From an uncultured Ruminococcus sp. (GTDB lineage Bacteria > Bacillota > Clostridia > Oscillospirales > Acutalibacteraceae), in the NCBI GenBank assembly GCA_902774325.1, contig CACYIC010000003.1, positions 20,949-84,948 on the forward strand: DNA of 64,000 bases, written 5' to 3'. Both the position numbers and the translations under genes were made by a program. A model generated the notes under the pieces. That model saw only the letters and a list, made by a program, of their open reading frames with translations, had not been told where the DNA came from and did no database searches. Of this stretch, positions 22,551 through 30,610 are shown one piece after another. Within the stretch, counting starts at the first letter, position 1. Every line of letters begins with the position of its first letter.

Positions 22551-25500
22551 CTACAGCCGCTTGAATATGCTGTCGGCTATCCTCGCGATCTCGACCCCGC
22601 TCACCTTCAACCTGCTCTTGAACAGTCCCCTGTGCGCCGTTTCCAGCGCCTTTCTGTACAGCGTCTGTACCGCTGCGCTCGGGTTGCGCCTGATCAGCTT
22701 GTCCAGATCAACAGTACCGTTCTCCCTGTTATATTCCGCTGCTATGTAGTCATAAACCTCGTCCTGCACAGAGTATGAATTATCATCAGAATTGTTGACT
22801 TTCTTGCCTTTCTGTGATACTCTTCTATTAGAAGCTGTACCACTAAGCGTTCCGGACGTTTGCGAGAAGGAGCCACCTCCACTTGGCGTAGTGGCAAGGC
22901 TTCCTTTTTTTTTGCCTGAAAACATTGTTTGCACAGTCAAATCATGATGTTTTCTGGAAACATAGGTTACAACAGTAGTTTTGCCGTTTATTGTTTTTTC
23001 AAACTCAATAACCGGCTTTCCTTCAAAAAGTTTGCCGCTTAGCCTTATTTCATCAGGCGCTTTAATAACTCTTGGAATATTCGTAAAGTCCTCTTTATTT
23101 ATAGCACGTTGACCTCTCAATTTTTCTCGTTGATCATGTCCATGAGATTTATTAAGAATTTTTCGTATTTCACTCGCTCTTAGAGTGAGATTATAGCCGC
23201 TTAAATCCATTCCGGTTTTTGACAAAATGAATTTGGCAAGTTTATTATCTATCACTCCAAAATACATTTTTTGTCCATAATCATTTTGTAGCGCAAAATC
23301 GACAAAATCATTAAGTTGTGTGTCATTTTCATATATGACTATATTTTTACTGTTTTGCCAGTTGAAAATCTGTTTATCGCTATAATGCTTTAATGAATAG
23401 CCCTCATCCACCGAATACCTTATATCCTCATCCCCGCTGTCAAACCTCTGCGAGAGCGGGATCACCTTCCCCGCGTCGTCGTAGGTCACAGCGTCGGCGG
23501 ATTTGATTTGATTGGAGTTGAACGCGATATACTCCTCGTCCTCATTATTCACGCCGTCATACCCCATGCGCTCCAGATCCTCGCGCGCTTTTCGCCCGGC
23601 GTAGTTCTCGCCCTTGTGACTGTTAAGCGCCCTGAACCCTGTGCTTTCGCTTGCAGGATTTGTGATATTCAAATAAAACGATCTCACATTCTGACCGTAG
23701 CCGCCCGCGTCTATCTCCCAAGGACTGAAGAACATTCCCTGAATATCCATATTGGCGCGTCCCTTTGTTTTATCGAATACCGTAAAATCAGCGTCGGTGC
23801 CGTGATAAACCTTGAGCAGCTTCCCGTCCTCGTCCCTGACCTTGCTGTCGGCAAACGCCCTCTCCGCCGCCTCGTCAACCATCCGCTGCGCCGCTTCCAT
23901 GTCACCGCGTTTCACGGCTGAAAGATATGCGCGGTCGTCAACTGAGTACCTGATATCCGGATTGTTCGGGGCAAATGTGCCTATATTGTCCGTGGCGCTC
24001 TTCACCTGCTCTGCCTCAAAAGCAATCCAAACCCTATGTCTGTTTTGGTCACGCTTATTGAATCTTCCGCCTCCAATGTGAGTTATGCCGTCATATCCCA
24101 TATACTGAATTACATCGGTTAAGTACTCCTCGGCTTCATATCGATACATTTCCTCGTCTTGACAATATTCCTTCAATGCTCTGAAGCAGTCCTCATTTGT
24201 TTTACAATCAATAAAATAAGAACTGTCAAAATACTCGTCCATATCTGTCGCAGCTTTTGTCCACGCTGAAATTACTGCGGGCTTGTCCATATCAATTGGT
24301 TTTTTTATATCCAAATAAACGGAATATACCTGCTTTCTTTTGCCTTTTCCCTTCTCGGTATAGCTCTCCGCAACTGATTTATCCTCGGTAAAGTATAAAC
24401 CGTTACCAAAAAGTCCGAATTTCCCTCCGTAAGCATCAAAAACAGTAAATCCTCCGTTTGAAGTCCCATGATACACCACAAGCGGCTTGCCGTCCTTATC
24501 CACTACCTTGCTGGCTCTTTTCGGTTTGTTCTGCCAATCACCGAACCATCGAATAAATTGCCGACTTTGCGTAACATCGGATATTTTTCTGTTGACATTT
24601 TCTCCGAGTTTGCGTATAATAATATTGGAACTCAGATTATCAAGTTTGCCGGGTAATTGGTACCCGGACCGCTTGATAATTTCTTGAGTTCTTTTTTTAT
24701 TCAAATAATAAAACCCGGTTTCATTTAAGTTTTCAAGCGCTATTGCCTCTTTAATCAAATCGTTTATGTTATCTTTATCAAAATAAGTTATTACTCTGTT
24801 AATATCTATATTTTTTCTGTTATATTTTGCATCGGAATCAATCTCAATCGGCGCTATCACTTGCTTATTATTTGCAGATAAATCAACAAACACAATAACC
24901 TTATGCGCACTGTTACGCTGTTTCCCGCTAGTAACAAAATCAGGATGTGCTATTATCATTAGAGGATCAGATATCTTTTCGTAAATCTCTTTAACAGTCT
25001 GAAAACCTAAATTATGATAATTCATGCTTCCTTTATATCTGTTTTCTTTGATTGCACGTTGCTTTGAAACAGCTATTGAATATACATGATTTTTGTCAAT
25101 TCCAATTGGAATTGAAGCCAAGCCGATACTCCGCAATGCTTTTGGAGTAACGCCCATAATCAAAAAATCGTCAGAATTGTATGTTCCTTTTTCTATCTCA
25201 TCTACGTGCTTTTCAAATTCATCTTGCATAGGATTATCGCTTTGAGAATACTTCTCCCCCTCGTCGCTCCTCTCTTCTCCGTAGCTCTCAATATTCTCCC
25301 GCGCCTTTTCCGCTGCGGCGGAAAACATATCTGCAAGCTTCATCAGCGCCTCGGCGTCGTTTAAGAACGTCTCCCGCGCGATCGGACCCACGTCAAGCCC
25401 GTCGGCGGCAAATCTCTTTCTCCTGCCCTCGGCAAAGTCCTTTATATACTGCTTCACCCTCGCGGCGATCTTCCTTATCGCCTCGGCAAGTTTTAAGAGC

Positions 25501-25949
25501 CTGTCGGCGTTCCGCTCGCTCTCTATCGCCCTTCTTGCCGCCGCCTCGTCAACCATCCGCTGCGCCTCTTTCACATCCCCGCGCTTTACTGTGGAAAGAT
25601 ATTCGCGGTCACTCACGGAATGCTTGACATCTTCTTCGGATTGTGGTACTATACTACCAGAAGAGTTGGGATTTATGTGCGAGCCCCTTTTGCTTTTTGC
25701 ATTTGAGGGCACGACGCCGTTCCCAACTCTTCTTATGTTATTGAAATCATAGAGAATATTTCTTCCATCCCTTGCCTTTGCAATATTAAGCATTACCGAA
25801 TAGATATTCCCTTTGATGTCTTCAACATAAGCTGTTCTGTATTCCCAGCCGTTTTCATCCAACCACTGATGGTTATGCTCGTTATTATTTTCTGGATCGC
25901 GCGATTTTTCAAGCTCTTTCGCGAGCTTTTCCGCCTTTTCTTCATACAC
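22551..25949 (-). CDS. Phage-type polyvalent protein with ADP-ribosyltransferase-like and nuclease-like domains
   Basis: A 1132-residue multi-domain protein like those linked to phage minor head (MuF) proteins. In order: a basic coiled linker (1-240); a MuF-C-like domain (about 260-430, IIAHPDF...HKVIVFVDL); an ART-like domain near 490 (VVYHGTSNGGFTVFD, then GNGLYFTEDKS); a second ART-like domain near 716 (KVYHGTDADFTVFD); and a phage Barnase-EndoU-colicin-type nuclease-like domain (about 863-1038, HGHDQREKL...VVTYVSRKHHDLTVQTMF). A short helical tail ends it. The linker AYLSAVKRGDMEAAQRMVDEAAER occurs twice. Translation would need GTG at 25949; the frame is open back to a TGA near 26033 with no ATG, so the gene looks cut off from its original head-protein N-terminus. 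Toxin activity is inference. Confidence 0.65.
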   Translation of the reverse strand: MYEEKAEKLAKELEKSRDPENNNEHNHQWLDENGWEYRTAYVEDIKGNIYSVMLNIAKARDGRNILYDFNNIRRVGNGVVPSNAKSKRGSHINPNSSGSIVPQSEEDVKHSVSDREYLSTVKRGDVKEAQRMVDEAAARRAIESERNADRLLKLAEAIRKIAARVKQYIKDFAEGRRKRFAADGLDVGPIARETFLNDAEALMKLADMFSAAAEKARENIESYGEERSDEGEKYSQSDNPMQDEFEKHVDEIEKGTYNSDDFLIMGVTPKALRSIGLASIPIGIDKNHVYSIAVSKQRAIKENRYKGSMNYHNLGFQTVKEIYEKISDPLMIIAHPDFVTSGKQRNSAHKVIVFVDLSANNKQVIAPIEIDSDAKYNRKNIDINRVITYFDKDNINDLIKEAIALENLNETGFYYLNKKRTQEIIKRSGYQLPGKLDNLSSNIIIRKLGENVNRKISDVTQSRQFIRWFGDWQNKPKRASKVVDKDGKPLVVYHGTSNGGFTVFDAYGGKFGLFGNGLYFTEDKSVAESYTEKGKGKRKQVYSVYLDIKKPIDMDKPAVISAWTKAATDMDEYFDSSYFIDCKTNEDCFRALKEYCQDEEMYRYEAEEYLTDVIQYMGYDGITHIGGGRFNKRDQNRHRVWIAFEAEQVKSATDNIGTFAPNNPDIRYSVDDRAYLSAVKRGDMEAAQRMVDEAAERAFADSKVRDEDGKLLKVYHGTDADFTVFDKTKGRANMDIQGMFFSPWEIDAGGYGQNVRSFYLNITNPASESTGFRALNSHKGENYAGRKAREDLERMGYDGVNNEDEEYIAFNSNQIKSADAVTYDDAGKVIPLSQRFDSGDEDIRYSVDEGYSLKHYSDKQIFNWQNSKNIVIYENDTQLNDFVDFALQNDYGQKMYFGVIDNKLAKFILSKTGMDLSGYNLTLRASEIRKILNKSHGHDQREKLRGQRAINKEDFTNIPRVIKAPDEIRLSGKLFEGKPVIEFEKTINGKTTVVTYVSRKHHDLTVQTMFSGKKKGSLATTPSGGGSFSQTSGTLSGTASNRRVSQKGKKVNNSDDNSYSVQDEVYDYIAAEYNRENGTVDLDKLIRRNPSAAVQTLYRKALETAHRGLFKSRLKVSGVEIARIADSIFKRL

Positions 25950-26015
25950 CTCCGCGCGGCGGGCAAAGGTTCTCTTGTTCTCTCTGTCGAGGCTGTATTT
26001 TGATATCCTGCGGTT
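25905..26015 (-). repeat. 111-bp direct repeat, copy 1 (linker of the polyvalent protein)
   Basis: This copy matches 27026-27136 with 10 differences in 111 bases. Read on the minus strand it encodes NRRISKYSLDRENKRTFARR followed by AEVYEEKAEKLAKELEK. The shared segment marks the module boundary after which the two genes diverge completely. Confidence 0.85.
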
Positions 26016-26071
26016 ATTTTCCCGTCCGCATCATTCTTCAAAGTTTTAAAAATTCTGTTAAAGCTTTTCAT

Positions 26072-26168
26072 GAAAGCTTAGAAAAAAGCGCCCCGCATTT
26101 CTGCAAAAGCGCTGTTTTTCGCTTATTTGTTTTTAGCCTGATATCAGGCATAAGAAAACCGCCCTCAA
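26072..26168. other. Short gap with a minus-strand hairpin
   Basis: No gene is seen. On the minus strand an AGCGC...GCGCT hairpin followed by TTTTTT lies at about 26078-26113 and looks like a second terminator. Confidence 0.4.
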
Positions 26169-26186
26169 TTACTTGGGAGCGGTTAA
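26155..26186 (-). terminator. Terminator after the JAB-associated small gene
   Basis: On the minus strand AACCGCTCCC and GGGCGGTT form a hairpin with a bulge, followed by TTC. It overlaps the stop codon of the 66-residue gene. Confidence 0.55.
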
Positions 26187-26369
26187 TTCTGCTTGTTTTT
26201 TTGCTTCTTCCAATGTTAGCGCATTATTATATCTTGGGTCATGTGGTGGAATAATTTCGAATGGATCTAAAATGTAGCGCGGTTTACTGTCTTGCATTAC
26301 AAATTCCGTATTATCCGGATAATCCATATAACTTTTATTTTCAGGGATATCACTGATATTGATTCTCAT
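26169..26369 (-). CDS. Small protein coupled to the JAB-domain gene (candidate immunity protein)
   Basis: A 66-residue acidic protein (starts MRINISDIPENKSYMDYPD) of no family I recognise. Its ATG at 26369 overlaps the stop of the JAB gene (ATGA) and follows GGGAGG, so it is made in fixed ratio with that protein. Small acidic proteins placed right after polymorphic toxin genes are often immunity proteins; that role is inferred only from position and size. A terminator follows. Confidence 0.6.
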   Translation of the reverse strand: MRINISDIPENKSYMDYPDNTEFVMQDSKPRYILDPFEIIPPHDPRYNNALTLEEAKKQAELTAPK

Positions 26370-26959
26370 ATTATATCCTCCCATTTGAATTCAAGCCCAT
26401 ATCTCTTAGCAAAAAGCTCAATTCCATCTTCGTCCATCCGTTTTAGATACATAAATAATGGTTTCCCTTCCTGAGCTGCAATATCTCTATATTTTATACC
26501 GGCTTCATTCATACAATCCCAATATTGTTTTTTTATTTTTTCCCAACTTGATATTTCGGAATTCCACTCAGAGTTAGAACGCAACACATAAGCACCTTTA
26601 CTATTACAAGCACGTATTTCTGACAGTTTTCCTTGCCTCATCATATTAATATCATTAGGAGAAAAAACAGATCCATCCGGGTGATTATGTGTTAAAACTC
26701 CACCTTGCATTTCTGCAATTTCTTTTTTTGAAAAAACAACCTCGTTTTTTGTTCCTTTTTTTGGTTTGCCTCGTGTACCATCCGCTTTATAGAGAATTGC
26801 TGTTTCATAATCGTTACCGGAAATAATTCTTTCATCACGGAGTAATGATTGTCTACGTTCTTCCGAAAACGCCCTTGAGCCAACAGCTGAATAATCTATT
26901 ACAGAGTTGGCTTTCAAGTCAGGATAATTTCTACCGTCAAGACCATATTTATCGTTCAA
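26366..26959 (-). CDS. JAB/MPN-type metallopeptidase-like domain protein (phage-toxin module)
   Basis: A 197-residue frame with the JAB metal-site pattern GGVLTHNHPDGSVFSPNDI (about residues 91-109; His-x-His and the later Asp), as in RadC-like and polymorphic-toxin JAB domains. The upstream frame remains open to a TAA at 27203-27205 and encodes the same linker as the polyvalent protein, but no ATG is present; the TTG at 26959 lacks a ribosome binding site. It is therefore probably a toxin cassette separated from its head-protein carrier. It could be inactive. Confidence 0.6.
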   Translation of the reverse strand: MNDKYGLDGRNYPDLKANSVIDYSAVGSRAFSEERRQSLLRDERIISGNDYETAILYKADGTRGKPKKGTKNEVVFSKKEIAEMQGGVLTHNHPDGSVFSPNDINMMRQGKLSEIRACNSKGAYVLRSNSEWNSEISSWEKIKKQYWDCMNEAGIKYRDIAAQEGKPLFMYLKRMDEDGIELFAKRYGLEFKWEDII

Positions 26960-27025
26960 TTGATAATATTTTTTCTTATCGGGAACATTATTACCTTTGG
27001 ATTTTATTATACCACTTGGAGTTGA

Positions 27026-27136
27026 TTTTTCAAGCTCTTTTGCGTATTTTTCCGCCTTTTCTTCATACGCTTCCGCGCGGTGGGCAAAGATTCTCTTGTT
27101 CTCTTTGTCGAGGCTGTATTGTGATATCCTGCGGTT
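27026..27136 (-). repeat. 111-bp direct repeat, copy 2 (linker before the JAB domain)
   Basis: This copy matches 25905-26015 at about 91 percent identity. It encodes NRRISQYSLDKENKRIFAHR followed by AEAYEEKAEKYAKELEK. Upstream of it the frame extends only to VGKRREQLEQKESY before the TAA. Confidence 0.85.
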
Positions 27137-27224
27137 CTTTTTGGCTTCGTTGAGGCAGTAGCTTTCTTTTTGTTCAAGCTGCTCGCGGCGCTTGCCGACC
27201 GCTTACTTGCGGAAAACCGACAGC

Positions 27225-27262
27225 AAAAAGCGCCTATGCGAATCACCGCATAAGCGCCTTTT
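27225..27262 (-). terminator. Terminator of the lipoprotein gene
   Basis: On the minus strand AAAAGGCGCTTATGCG pairs with CGCATAGGCGCTTTTT around GTGATT, ending in a T run, 25 bases past the stop at 27287. Confidence 0.9.
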
Positions 27263-27286
27263 CTGATTAAATATTTGAAATGATGA

Positions 27287-28054
27287 TTATTCCGGCTGAG
27301 CGCAAATCAGGGTATAGTTGTCGATGGTTCCCGCCTTGCAGCTGTACTTTGTGCCGTCGAGGGTCATGTCAAAGCTTCCGCTCTTGATATCCTCGCTCTT
27401 GACGCCCAAATCCTCGAGCTTTTTGCCGGTCTGAGCCTTGTCGAGCGTTGAGCTGATTATTACGCCGTCAGACAGAACTACGGAGTTTGCTCCGCATTGA
27501 TCGGCGAGCTTTTCTCCGGTAACATCAGAATAAGCGTTGGTTTTCAGTCCGACGACCACAGCGCCGGGGGTCTCTCCGCGCACAACTCCCGCAAGCAAGG
27601 AGTACTCGTCGGTACCCTCAACCTGCGCGGGGTCGCTCATGAGCTTATAGGATATGCCCTTGACAACGCGGTTGAATATCCTCTTGTCCTCGATATCCTT
27701 GAGACGCTTTCCCTTTTCGCCGCTGTCGGGATAGCTTGCCACTATCGTTCCCTTTTCATCGGTCACGGTGATGCTGTCAAGGAAAAGGAAGCGTGCGACT
27801 TTCTCAAAGTCCTCGTCGGTGGTCTTTTCGTTCACGATCATCGCCGCAACGTTTGCCGTTGAGAAGATCTTGTCGTAGAACGCCGCCGTATTATACGATA
27901 GCTTTGAGGAAAAGTTCTTTACCTTCGACTCGGCATAGCTGTATGAGGCGTCAAGCGCCTTTGCGTCCCCGCCTGCTCCGCAGCCCGCCAGCGGCAGCAT
28001 AACAGCCGCAGCCGCAAGCGTGATCGACGCTCCTGTCAAAAGAATCTTTTTCAT
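27287..28054 (-). CDS. Lipoprotein with Cache-like extracellular sensor domain
   Basis: A 255-residue lipoprotein. The signal peptide ends in the lipobox LAGC, which would be lipidated and cleaved by LspA. The mature part has a long helix (SYSYAESKVKNFSSKLSYN) followed by a mixed sheet region (DSITVTDEKGTIVASYPDSGEKGKRL...NRVVKG) that looks like a Cache domain, normally the outer part of chemoreceptors and kinases. It has no signalling domain of its own. It follows the membrane protein gene at 28103-28891 by 48 bases and may be co-transcribed. Confidence 0.75.
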   Translation of the reverse strand: MKKILLTGASITLAAAAVMLPLAGCGAGGDAKALDASYSYAESKVKNFSSKLSYNTAAFYDKIFSTANVAAMIVNEKTTDEDFEKVARFLFLDSITVTDEKGTIVASYPDSGEKGKRLKDIEDKRIFNRVVKGISYKLMSDPAQVEGTDEYSLLAGVVRGETPGAVVVGLKTNAYSDVTGEKLADQCGANSVVLSDGVIISSTLDKAQTGKKLEDLGVKSEDIKSGSFDMTLDGTKYSCKAGTIDNYTLICAQPE

Positions 28055-28102
28055 TTTATCATCCCTTCTTTTTTATTTCAACTGACTCAACCGATTTGAG
28101 AA

Positions 28103-28891
28103 TCAGTTCACGTTCAAATTGCTGTCGACCGAGAAGCTGATATTCTGACTCTCCTGATGATTGTCGTCAACATTGTAGAATATCGTGACGGTTCCCGAGC
28201 CCTCGGAAAGACCGATTATGCTGAAATCGTACTGCTTTGTATCCATATTGTATGTGCAGTCAACGCTCACAAGACCGTCACCGCCTGAATAATCCCAATT
28301 CCAGCCGTAGGAGGTCTTTCCGTTCGCGTAGACATGGAGAGGTGTTCCCGAACCCGACGGAGCGCTGCCGGAGCCTGAGTTTGCCGCGGGAGTATTCTGA
28401 GATTGCCGGTCGTCGTCGTAGGGCGCGACGGTATTATCCTCGGTATAGTCATAGCCGTTCGACTCGCCGTTCTCCCAGTCATTACTGCTTTCGTCCTGTT
28501 CTGAATAGCTGTTATCGGATGAATAGGAATTCTGATTCCAATTTGAGTTCTGATTTCCGCCGTTGTTTCCGTTTGAATTGGAGCGGGTGGGGCTTGCGGT
28601 ACTCGCGCTCTGATTCTGTCCCTGAGAATTGCTGCTGATCGTAGTTGACTGAGTCGCGGCAGGCTGATTCGACTCGCCGTTCTTTCCGCAGCTTGAGAGG
28701 TTGGCGATCAGAACGATACAGCCGACTATCAAGCCGACTATCACCACGCCGGCGCCGATGATGATGGCGCGGTTCCTGATCCTCTCTTTTCTCCTTTGCT
28801 CTCTTCTTCTGTTCTCGCGGATCCGACGGTTCCTTATTTGGCGCTCTCTTTCCTCCGCCTCGGTTATTTCAAAATCATCCTTGTATTCCAT
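28103..28891 (-). CDS. Membrane-anchored protein with Asn/Ser-rich linker
   Basis: A 262-residue protein of unknown function. Residues 1-45 are a highly charged cytoplasmic region (RERQIRNRRIRENRRREQRR); one transmembrane segment follows (AIIIGAGVVIVGLIVGCIVLI). Then comes a long linker rich in Ser, Asn, Gln and Gly, and a C-terminal extracellular domain of about 80 residues (NGKTSYGWNWDYSGGDGLVSV to SVDSNLNVN) that looks like a small beta sandwich. The ATG at 28891 follows GGAGG and replaces an upstream alternative at 28957. Confidence 0.72.
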   Translation of the reverse strand: MEYKDDFEITEAEERERQIRNRRIRENRRREQRRKERIRNRAIIIGAGVVIVGLIVGCIVLIANLSSCGKNGESNQPAATQSTTISSNSQGQNQSASTASPTRSNSNGNNGGNQNSNWNQNSYSSDNSYSEQDESSNDWENGESNGYDYTEDNTVAPYDDDRQSQNTPAANSGSGSAPSGSGTPLHVYANGKTSYGWNWDYSGGDGLVSVDCTYNMDTKQYDFSIIGLSEGSGTVTIFYNVDDNHQESQNISFSVDSNLNVN

Positions 28892-29062
28892 GATAATTGC
28901 CTCCTTTTTTGATTGCAAATATATTATAGCACTAAGAATATAACAAATGTATAACAAGAATACTCGTCATTGTCATTATTCTACAACATTTTTTCGCTTT
29001 TTTCAACTGAAAAATCGAAGTCTCACTCAAAAATGTCAAAATAATTGATTGGAATAATGCTG

Positions 29063-29091
29063 TGGACAAAAGCAGCTCCCTATGGTATAAT
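29063..29091 (+). promoter_or_regulatory. Promoter of mscS
   Basis: TGGACA (29063-29068) and TATAAT (29086-29091) separated by 17 bases, about 29 bases before the ATG at 29120. Confidence 0.75.
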
Positions 29092-29119
29092 TGTTTCGGG
29101 TTCGGAGGTGGACGCCCTT

Positions 29120-29926
29120 ATGGAAAGTATTTTAATAGGAATATTCGGGGACGCCTTTAAAAAGGTGACTATTATAAGCATGATCCAGATAGGACTTGTA
29201 GTCGTCGGGGTCATCGCGGTATGCATTGCGCTCTCGATCACCCACAAGCAGCTCAAGGCTAAACTGCCGCTCGGAGACGACGTTCGGAAGGGTCATATCT
29301 ATACAACTGTTTTCCGCCTGATACGGGTGGCTGTTATACTCATGGGAATAATCGTGATTTTGCAGCTTCTCGGCTTCAACACCTCAGGCATAGCTATGGC
29401 CTTCGGAGTGTTCGCGGTGCTTTTCATCCTCGCTGTCAAGGATACCTTTCAGGACATTTTCTCAGGCATTACGATCATGGCTGACAAGTATTTCTCAGTC
29501 GGCGACGCTGTGGAATTTGAAGGAAAAGAGGGCGTGGTGATCTCCTTTACCGTCAGGACAACCAAAATCGAATGTCTTGACGACCGCTCGGTGCTTTCGG
29601 TTTCTAACAGGAATATCTCCAAAATAAGGAAGCTGACCCACCTTGTCGATATCGATCTTCCGCTTTCTTATGACGAGGAGCCAAAAAGAGTTTACAAGGT
29701 TCTCGGCGGGATTTGCGAAAAAATCTCAAAGCTCGAAGGCGTCGAGGATTGTCAGTTCAAGGGCACCCAGAACTTTGCCGACAGCGCGATCATCTACAAG
29801 ATACGCTTTTTCTGCGAGCCCTACAACCGACCGGACATCCGCAGATCGGTTATAAAGACCATCCAGGACGGACTGGACGACGCCGGGATCAGTATTCCCT
29901 ATCAGCAAATCGATATCCATCAATAA
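29120..29926 (+). CDS. mscS: Small-conductance mechanosensitive channel (MscS family)
   Basis: MscS channels open under membrane tension to release solutes during osmotic downshock. Three transmembrane helices precede the pore helix (GVFAVLFILAVKDTFQDIFSGI), the hallmark of the family, followed by the beta domain (ADKYFSVGDAVEFEGKEGVV) and the C-terminal alpha/beta cage. The product is 268 residues when started at the ATG at 29120, which follows GGAGGT by ten bases; an upstream ATG at 29045 lies before the promoter and cannot be used. Confidence 0.93.
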   Translation: MESILIGIFGDAFKKVTIISMIQIGLVVVGVIAVCIALSITHKQLKAKLPLGDDVRKGHIYTTVFRLIRVAVILMGIIVILQLLGFNTSGIAMAFGVFAVLFILAVKDTFQDIFSGITIMADKYFSVGDAVEFEGKEGVVISFTVRTTKIECLDDRSVLSVSNRNISKIRKLTHLVDIDLPLSYDEEPKRVYKVLGGICEKISKLEGVEDCQFKGTQNFADSAIIYKIRFFCEPYNRPDIRRSVIKTIQDGLDDAGISIPYQQIDIHQ

Positions 29927-29997
29927 CGGCGGGTCAAAAGCACCGCGAACAGAAAGAGTTCTATCTTACGATTTGTTATCCTTTCCAAATAAAAAAA

Positions 29998-30045
29998 TAA
30001 AGCATTCGCAAGAGCGCCCGGCGCAAATGCGAATGCTTTTTCTTT
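29998..30045. terminator. Bidirectional terminator between mscS and the metal operon
   Basis: AAAGCATTCGC and GCGAATGCTTT pair around a 19-base loop, with A and T runs on both sides. It serves mscS (plus) and the lipoprotein ending at 30049 (minus). Confidence 0.88.
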
Positions 30046-30048
30046 TCA

Positions 30049-30609
30049 TCAAACGCTCATTTTCGCGTTTTTGAGGCGGCAGTAGGTCGCTTCGCCCTCG
30101 GAATAGGTTTCAAATACCCCGCCTATCGTTATTGGAGTATTGACCTGCGGGTAATCGTCGGGATAGGAATAGTCTCCGTCGAGTACAAATTCCAGACCGT
30201 TCGCGCAGCAGGCGGTGGCGTCCTTGATGATGCAGGCGTAATAGAGATTTCCCGTGTTCACGTCGGTATAAACGTCAAAAAGCCCGCTTGCCTTTACGGT
30301 TTTTCCGAGATAGTTCTCCGGCGTCGTCATCATATTGCTGACCTCGGAGTAAACCATCGTCGAACCGAGCTTTGTAAGATCGCATTCCGCGTCGTAATCG
30401 AGCTCGGGATATACGACCTCGTTGTCGGAGCTGTCGCCGTAGACAAAGTTGAAGCCTGTGGTCGGCTGATCCTCGCTGCTCTGATTGAGAACGTCGCTGA
30501 CGGATTTCTGACCGCCGCCGTTGGTCTTTTCGGTGCTGACCGACGAACCGCAGGCTGTCAGGGAAACAGCCAAAACAAGGATGAGAACAATAGATAATAA
30601 ACGTTTCAT
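30049..30609 (-). CDS. Lipoprotein at the end of the metal-uptake operon
   Basis: A 186-residue lipoprotein (signal peptide with the lipobox LTAC). The mature C-terminal domain (NYLGKTVKASGLFDVY to GGVFETY) has an OB-fold-like pattern and the unusual run CIIKDATACCANGLEFV with three cysteines that could bind metal or haem. I know similar proteins only as uncharacterised genes next to ZnuABC-type operons in Clostridia. It begins next to the permease stop codon, so it is probably the last gene of the Fur-controlled operon. A role in metal capture or handling is inferred. Confidence 0.7.
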   Translation of the reverse strand: MKRLLSIVLILVLAVSLTACGSSVSTEKTNGGGQKSVSDVLNQSSEDQPTTGFNFVYGDSSDNEVVYPELDYDAECDLTKLGSTMVYSEVSNMMTTPENYLGKTVKASGLFDVYTDVNTGNLYYACIIKDATACCANGLEFVLDGDYSYPDDYPQVNTPITIGGVFETYSEGEATYCRLKNAKMSV

Positions 30610-30610
30610 A

